From the NCBI GenBank assembly GCA_937863915.1, contig CALMID010000234.1:1-12038 (forward strand): 12,038 bases of DNA. The letters are read 5' to 3'. The translations under genes were made by a program, and so were the position numbers. Positions 8,003 through 12,038 of the stretch are shown piece by piece. Origin of the DNA: an uncultured Pseudomonas sp. (GTDB taxonomy: Bacteria > Pseudomonadota > Gammaproteobacteria > Pseudomonadales > Pseudomonadaceae). The notes beneath the pieces were generated by a model. That model ran no database searches. It was not told where the DNA came from and saw only the letters and a list, made by a program, of their open reading frames with translations. The first letter of the stretch is position 1, and each line of letters starts with the position of its first letter.

Positions 8003-8139
8003 CTTCGTTGGCGAGCAGCTGCGTCAGCCTGATCCGCAGGCAGGCAGTGCTCGAAATCCTCACGTACTTCAGTACGCTGCGGTTCCTGTGCGCTGGCTGC
8101 CCACGGCTGAGGCCGCCTCGCTTCGCTGGCCAATCGAAG
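8003..8139. repeat. 137-bp long imperfect inverted repeat between ydcS and ydcT
   Basis: This starts two bases after the ydcS stop. The tip is a perfect hairpin, CGTAC-TTCA-GTACG (8063-8076). An inner arm at 8040-8067 pairs imperfectly with 8072-8100, about 20 of 28 positions including GCAG, CAG, GC and CC blocks. An outer arm at 8003-8029 (CTTCGTTGGC ... TCAGCC) pairs with 8105-8139 (GGCTGA ... GCCAATCGAAG), with some gaps. The whole element could therefore fold as one long hairpin. It resembles intergenic palindromic elements that are scattered in pseudomonad genomes, but I cannot confirm copy number. In the transcript it could protect the ydcS mRNA end or reduce read-through into ydcT. The remaining 8140-8232 has a 5-bp dyad (8171-8183) and no promoter that I would defend. 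Confidence 0.6.
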
Positions 8140-8232
8140 CTCAAGTTCTGAGTGTTTAGTCGGTAGCGATACGCATCCTGCGTGCCATTAAAGGCTCATG
8201 TTCCGATTGACCGTTTCACCTGAATACATCCC

Positions 8233-8281
8233 CTGCGCCCGGCGCGGCTCGTGTCGGCAAACCCTGTCGCCCCGGGCGCAG
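8233..8281 (+). promoter_or_regulatory. Perfect 10-bp stem-loop in the ydcT leader
   Basis: CTGCGCCCGG (8233-8242) and CCGGGCGCAG (8272-8281) are exact reverse complements around a 29-base loop. All but a few pairs are G-C, so the stem should be very stable. It ends 20 bases before the GGAG ribosome-binding site of ydcT, and the run CTTTTAT follows eight bases after the stem. It could act as an attenuator, an mRNA 5' stabiliser or a protein-binding dyad. It is too far from the T-run to be a standard terminator. Confidence 0.5.
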
Positions 8282-8310
8282 CGGATGGCTTTTATCCTCC
8301 TGGAGTTTTT

Positions 8311-9339
8311 ATGACTGTTGCCGTGCAATTCACTGATGTTTCCCGCGTATTTGGCGAGGTCAAAGCCGTCGACCGGGTTTCGATCGATATCCAGGATGGC
8401 GAATTCTTCTCCATGCTCGGCCCTTCCGGCTCGGGCAAAACCACCTGCCTGCGCCTGATCGCCGGCTTCGAACAACCCAATGCCGGCTCCATCCGCATTC
8501 ATGGCGTCGAGGCCGTGGGCCTGGCGCCCTACCAACGTGACGTGAACACGGTGTTCCAGGACTACGCGCTGTTCCCGCACATGAACGTGCTGGAAAACGT
8601 GGCCTATGGCCTCAAAGTCAAGGGCGTCGGCAAGAGTGAGCGCCTGGCCCGTGCCGAGGAAGCCCTGGCCATGGTCGCCCTGGCCGGCTTCGGCGGACGC
8701 AAGCCGGCGGCCATGTCCGGCGGCCAGCGTCAGCGCGTGGCCCTGGCCCGGGCACTGGTCAATCGTCCGCGCGTACTGCTGCTCGATGAGCCCCTCGGCG
8801 CGCTGGACCTCAAGCTGCGCGAGCAGATGCAGAGCGAGCTGAAGAAGCTGCAGCGCCAGCTGGGCATCACCTTCATTTTCGTGACCCACGATCAGAGCGA
8901 AGCACTGTCGATGTCCGACCGCGTCGCCGTGTTCAACAAGGGCCGTATCGAGCAGGTCGATACCCCGCGCAACCTGTACATGCAGCCTGCCACGCCCTTC
9001 GTCGCCGAGTTCGTCGGCACCAGCAACGTGCTGCGCGATGACCTGGCCCGGCAACTGAGCGGCAGCGACAACCCGTTCTCGATCCGTCCGGAGCACGCCC
9101 GTCTGGCGGGCAGCGAACCGCTGGGCAGTGATGAAGTGGAAATCAGCGGTCTGCTGCACGACATCCAGTACCAGGGCGCGTCGACCCGTTACGAGATCCG
9201 CCTGGCCAACGGCCAGAACTTCTGCGTCAGTCAGGCCAACAATCAATGGCAGCTGGGCGATGCACCCGTGCAGCCCGGCCAGCAGGTCACGGCGCGCTGG
9301 GCCCGCGCGGCCATGGTCAGCCTGCGCCAGGAGGCCTGA
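8311..9339 (+). CDS. ydcT: Polyamine-type ABC transporter ATPase YdcT
   Basis: This 342-residue ATPase powers the importer. Motifs appear in the expected order: Walker A GPSGSGKT (37-44), the Q-loop glutamine Q83 in VFQDYALFPH, and ABC signature MSGGQRQRV (135-143). Walker B LLLDE (156-160), D-loop GALD (163-166) and switch histidine H193 follow. The C-terminal part from about residue 240 is a TOBE-type domain, with SIRPEH at 257-262, as in PotA-class ATPases. The ATG at 8311 is preceded by GGAG with a short five-base T spacer. An upstream in-frame GTG at 8251 would run through the stem-loop and adds no family sequence. It is followed by ydcU after one base, so the two are translationally linked. 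Position and sequence match E. coli YdcT. Confidence 0.93.
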   Translation: MTVAVQFTDVSRVFGEVKAVDRVSIDIQDGEFFSMLGPSGSGKTTCLRLIAGFEQPNAGSIRIHGVEAVGLAPYQRDVNTVFQDYALFPHMNVLENVAYGLKVKGVGKSERLARAEEALAMVALAGFGGRKPAAMSGGQRQRVALARALVNRPRVLLLDEPLGALDLKLREQMQSELKKLQRQLGITFIFVTHDQSEALSMSDRVAVFNKGRIEQVDTPRNLYMQPATPFVAEFVGTSNVLRDDLARQLSGSDNPFSIRPEHARLAGSEPLGSDEVEISGLLHDIQYQGASTRYEIRLANGQNFCVSQANNQWQLGDAPVQPGQQVTARWARAAMVSLRQEA

Positions 9340-9340
9340 G

Positions 9341-10291
9341 ATGAGCCATAGCCTCACCGCTGCCAGCAGCCTGCCCGCCGAGGGCTGGCTGCGCCGCGCC
9401 GCCACCCTGCTCTACCGCAAGCCCAACCTGTACCTGTCGCTGCTGCTGGTGCCGCCGCTGCTGTGGTTCGGCGCCATCTATCTGGGCTCGCTGCTGACCC
9501 TGCTGTGGCAGGGGTTCTACACCTTCGACGACTTCACCATGACGGTGTCGCCGGAGCTGACCCTGGCCAACTTTGCCGCGCTGTTCCAGCCGGCCAACTT
9601 CGACATCATTCTGCGCACCGTGGGCATGGCCGTGGCCGTGTCCATCGCCAGCGCCATCCTGGCCTTCCCCATCGCCTATTACATGGCACGCTACACCACG
9701 GGCAAGACCAAGGCCTTCTTCTACATCGCGGTGATGATGCCGATGTGGGCCAGCTACATCGTCAAGGCCTATGCCTGGACCCTGCTGCTGGCCAAGGGGG
9801 GCGTGGCCATGTGGTTCGTCCAGGTGCTGCACCTGCAGCCGCTACTGGAGTTTCTCCTGGGCGTTCCGGGCGTGGGTGGCAATACCCTGTCCACCTCGCA
9901 CCTGGGCCGCTTCCTGCTGTTCATCTACATCTGGCTGCCGTTCATGATCCTGCCGATCCAGGCCTCGCTGGAGCGTCTGCCGCCGTCACTGCTGCAGGCC
10001 TCGGCCGACCTCGGCGCCCACCCGGCTCAGACCTTCTGGCAGGTGATTCTGCCGCTGTCGATCCCGGGCATTGCCGCCGGCTCGATCTTCACCTTCAGCC
10101 TGACCCTGGGTGACTTCATCGTGCCGCAGCTGATCGGTCCGCCCGGCTACTTCATTGGCAGCATGGTCTACGCCCAGCAGGGCGCGATCGGCAACATGCC
10201 GATGGCCGCCGCCTTCACCCTGGTGCCGATCGTGCTGATCGCCGTCTACCTGTCCATTGTCAAACGTCTGGGGGCCTTCGATGCACTCTGA
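9341..10291 (+). CDS. ydcU: Polyamine-type ABC transporter permease YdcU (PotB-like)
   Basis: This 316-residue inner-membrane permease has about six hydrophobic helices. The first is around residues 31-58. The cytoplasmic EAA loop that docks on the ATPase is [20 protein letters not shown] (219-238), carrying the conserved glycine and the closing I-LP. It is the larger permease half, corresponding to PotB in the spermidine system and YdcU in E. coli. It would pair with YdcV to form the channel for the amine carried by YdcS. The start at 9341 lies one base after the ydcT stop, with AGGAGG six bases upstream inside the end of ydcT. The open frame upstream of this start is just ydcT read in another frame. 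Confidence 0.92.
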   Translation: MSHSLTAASSLPAEGWLRRAATLLYRKPNLYLSLLLVPPLLWFGAIYLGSLLTLLWQGFYTFDDFTMTVSPELTLANFAALFQPANFDIILRTVGMAVAVSIASAILAFPIAYYMARYTTGKTKAFFYIAVMMPMWASYIVKAYAWTLLLAKGGVAMWFVQVLHLQPLLEFLLGVPGVGGNTLSTSHLGRFLLFIYIWLPFMILPIQASLERLPPSLLQASADLGAHPAQTFWQVILPLSIPGIAAGSIFTFSLTLGDFIVPQLIGPPGYFIGSMVYAQQGAIGNMPMAAAFTLVPIVLIAVYLSIVKRLGAFDAL

Positions 10292-11087
10292 AAAAGCGTC
10301 TTGGGGTCTGAAACTCGCCGCTTGGGGCGGGCTGGTGTTCCTGCACTTCCCGATTGCCATCATTTTCCTCTATGCCTTCAACACCGAAAGCTCGGGCTTC
10401 AGCTTTCCGCCACAGGGCTTCACCCTGAAGTGGTTCGGCGTCACCTTCGCCCGTGCCGACGTTCTGGAGGCCATCAAGCTGTCGCTGGAAGTGGCCGCCA
10501 TCGCCACCCTGATCGCCATGCTGCTGGGTACCCTAGCGGCCGCGGCGCTCTACCGGCGCGATTTTTTCGGCAAGGAAAGCATCTCGATGATGCTGATCCT
10601 GCCGATTGCCCTGCCCGGCATCATCACCGGTATCGCCCTGCTCTCGGCGTTCAAGACGCTGGGCATCGAACCGGGCCTGCTGACCATCATCATCGGCCAC
10701 GCCACCTTCTGCGTGGTGATCGTCTACAACAACGTCATCGCGCGCTTCCGCCGTACCAGCCACAGCCTGATCGAGGCGTCGATGGACCTGGGCGCCGACG
10801 GCTGGCAGACCTTCCGCTACATCATCCTGCCCAACCTGTCCTCGGCCCTGCTGGCCGGCGGCATGCTGGCGTTCGCCCTGTCCTTCGACGAGATCATCGT
10901 CACCACCTTCACCGCCGGCCACGAGAAGACCCTGCCGATCTGGCTGCTCAACCAGCTGGCGCGCCCACGCGATGTGCCGGTCACCAACGTGGTGGCGATG
11001 CTGGTGATGCTGGTGACCATGCTGCCGATCCTCGGCGCCTACTACCTGACCAAGGACAACGAAGGCGTGGCCGGCAGCGGCAAGTAA
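10281..11087 (+). CDS. ydcV: Polyamine-type ABC transporter permease YdcV (PotC-like)
   Basis: This 268-residue permease is the partner of YdcU. It has several hydrophobic helices, beginning around residues 12-33, and a clear EAA loop, [20 protein letters not shown] (165-184), followed by the [11 protein letters not shown] region typical of PotC-like proteins (200-210). Its length and order match E. coli YdcV. The ATG at 10281 overlaps the end of ydcU by 11 bases, and a G-rich GGGGG tract at 10270-10274 serves as ribosome-binding site. The overlap implies coupled translation and equal amounts of the two permeases. An in-frame ATG at 10257 exists but would lengthen the overlap with ydcU and has no better support. 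Confidence 0.92.
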   Translation: MHSEKASWGLKLAAWGGLVFLHFPIAIIFLYAFNTESSGFSFPPQGFTLKWFGVTFARADVLEAIKLSLEVAAIATLIAMLLGTLAAAALYRRDFFGKESISMMLILPIALPGIITGIALLSAFKTLGIEPGLLTIIIGHATFCVVIVYNNVIARFRRTSHSLIEASMDLGADGWQTFRYIILPNLSSALLAGGMLAFALSFDEIIVTTFTAGHEKTLPIWLLNQLARPRDVPVTNVVAMLVMLVTMLPILGAYYLTKDNEGVAGSGK

Positions 11088-11088
11088 A

Positions 11089-11123
11089 CCCTCACCCCAA
11101 GCCCTCACCCAAAGGGAGAGGGG
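11089..11123 (+). repeat. CCCTCACCC-type intergenic repeat with terminator-like stem
   Basis: Just after the ydcV stop there are two tandem copies of a CCCTCACCC unit (11089-11097 and 11102-11110). The second pairs with GGGAGAGGG (11114-11122) across an AAA loop, with one mismatch. This looks like the CCCTCACCC/GGGAGAGGG elements common in gaps of Pseudomonas and other gammaproteobacterial genomes; I state that from memory. No T-run follows, so complete termination before the second dehydrogenase is unlikely. It may reduce read-through. Confidence 0.55.
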
Positions 11124-11162
11124 TCATACAGACCATGCAGTTCCGATAGCGAGGCTTATGCG

Positions 11163-12038
11163 ATGCAAACCCAACTGTTGATCAACGGCCAGCTGGTAGC
11201 AGGCCAAGGCGCCAAGCAAGCAGTGCTCAACCCCTCGCTGGGCAGCACGCTGGTGGAAATTGCCGAAGCCACCCCCGAGCAGGTCGATGCCGCCGTGCGC
11301 GCCGCCGATGCTGCCTTCGCCGACTGGTCACAGACCTCGCCCGCGCAGCGTTCGGCGCTGCTGCTGCAGGTGGCCGACATCATCGATGCCAACGCCGAAA
11401 CCCTCGCACGTCTTGAATCGCAGAACTGCGGCAAGCCCTACAGCGCGGCGCTGAATGACGAGCTGCCGGCCGTGGCCGATGTGTTCCGCTTCTTTGCCGG
11501 TGCCGTGCGCTGCATGCCGGGTTCCGCCGCCGGTGAATACCTGCCGGGGCACACCTCGATGATCCGCCGCGACCCGGTGGGCGTGGTGGCCTCCATCGCG
11601 CCGTGGAACTACCCGCTGATGATGGCCGCCTGGAAACTCGGCCCGGCACTGGCGGCCGGCAACACCGTGGTGCTCAAGCCTTCCGAGCAGACTCCGCTGA
11701 CCGCGCTGAAGCTGGCTGAACTCATCACCCCGATTTTCCCGGCCGGGGTGATCAACGTGGTGTTTGGCCGCGGCCCGAGCGTTGGCCAGCCACTGATTAG
11801 CCACCCGAAGGTGCGCATGGTGTCGCTGACCGGCTCCATCCCCACTGGCGTCAACATCGTTTCCAGCGGCGCTGCGACCATGAAGCGCACCCACATGGAG
11901 CTGGGCGGCAAGGCACCGGTCATCCTGTTCGACGACGCCGACATCGATGCCGCCGTCGAAGGTATCCGAGCCTTCGGATTCTACAACGCCGGGCAAGACT
12001 GCACCGCCGCCTGACGCATCTATGAGCAAAAAGGCATC
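11163..12038 (+). pseudogene. patD: Gamma-aminobutyraldehyde dehydrogenase PatD, 5' part, interrupted by in-frame TGA; 3' end cut off
   Basis: The reading frame from the ATG at 11163 (GAGG eight bases upstream) follows E. coli PatD from its first residues, TQLLINGQLVAGQG, without an extra N-terminus. PWN, KPSEQTPLTALK, the LTGS turn, MELGGKAP with the general base, and the catalytic C280 in GQDCTAA are all present. At codon 284 (12012-12014) a TGA replaces the cysteine codon found in the intact paralogue (TGC) and in E. coli PatD. Downstream the same frame continues with RIYEQKGI to the edge, so no frameshift is involved. If the stop is real, the 283-residue product loses the rest of the catalytic domain and should be inactive. 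A base error near the end of the sequence would remove the problem. PatD oxidises 4-aminobutanal to gamma-aminobutyrate, and its place after ydcV is the E. coli order. Confidence 0.8.

Noticed and set aside
5485..8133. An 882-codon open frame on the minus strand, antisense to dehydrogenase 1 and ydcS
   Set aside because: It mirrors two clearly recognised plus-strand genes. Its protein is rich in G, A, V, H, Q and D without any known domain, as expected when GC-rich codons are read backwards.
8002..8310. A small gene or tRNA in the gap between ydcS and ydcT
   Set aside because: I found no family-like short protein with a ribosome-binding site and no cloverleaf. The palindromes explain most of the structure.
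8188..9405. A 405-codon minus-strand frame opposite ydcT
   Set aside because: ydcT carries every ATPase motif. The antisense frame has no recognisable domain.
12012..12038. Selenocysteine insertion at the patD TGA
   Set aside because: No hairpin is visible in the 24 bases after the TGA, no selenoprotein aldehyde dehydrogenase of this class is known to me, and a point change or base error is simpler. The visible sequence is too short to exclude it fully.

Overview
The window is a piece of a high-GC gammaproteobacterial chromosome, most likely from Pseudomonas or a close relative. This rests on the GC-rich codon use, a -24/-12 (sigma-54) promoter, and proteins that resemble the Escherichia coli Ydc transporter while carrying pseudomonad-style codon bias. 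No rRNA, tRNA, insertion sequence, phage gene or CRISPR array is visible. Almost all of the sequence is coding.

Left end (1-1232). A minus-strand gene runs off the left edge. It encodes a circularly permuted ATP-grasp protein of the DUF404/DUF407 type. A near-perfect sigma-54 promoter lies 36 bp upstream of its start codon, which suggests activation by an enhancer-binding protein such as NtrC. The spacer also has to hold the divergent promoter for the next gene pair.

Ion transport pair (1233-4073). A CaCA-family calcium/proton exchanger is followed, 15 bp later, by a SulP-family anion transporter with a C-terminal STAS domain. They are probably co-transcribed.

Polyamine/aminoaldehyde block (4210-12038). 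A LysR regulator is followed by a full-length aldehyde dehydrogenase of the gamma-aminobutyraldehyde type. Then comes a four-gene polyamine-type ABC importer: binding protein, ATPase and two permeases, matching E. coli YdcS, YdcT, YdcU and YdcV. A second dehydrogenase follows and is closer to E. coli PatD (YdcW). The order ydcS-T-U-V-patD is the E. coli order, with a LysR gene and an extra dehydrogenase added upstream. Together the block would import putrescine or a related amine. It would then oxidise the aminoaldehyde made by a transaminase, not seen here, to gamma-aminobutyrate or an analogue.

The main oddity is the second dehydrogenase. It is interrupted by an in-frame TGA at 12012-12014, exactly where its paralogue has a TGC cysteine codon, four codons after the catalytic cysteine. 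The frame continues correctly beyond the stop to the edge of the window, so this is either a point nonsense mutation or a base error near the end of the sequence. The second oddity is the 309-bp non-coding gap between ydcS and ydcT. It holds a 137-bp imperfect inverted repeat and, further on, a perfect 10-bp stem-loop just before the ydcT ribosome-binding site. I see no clearly new biological system. The points worth following up are the stop codon, the structured gap and the sigma-54 promoter.
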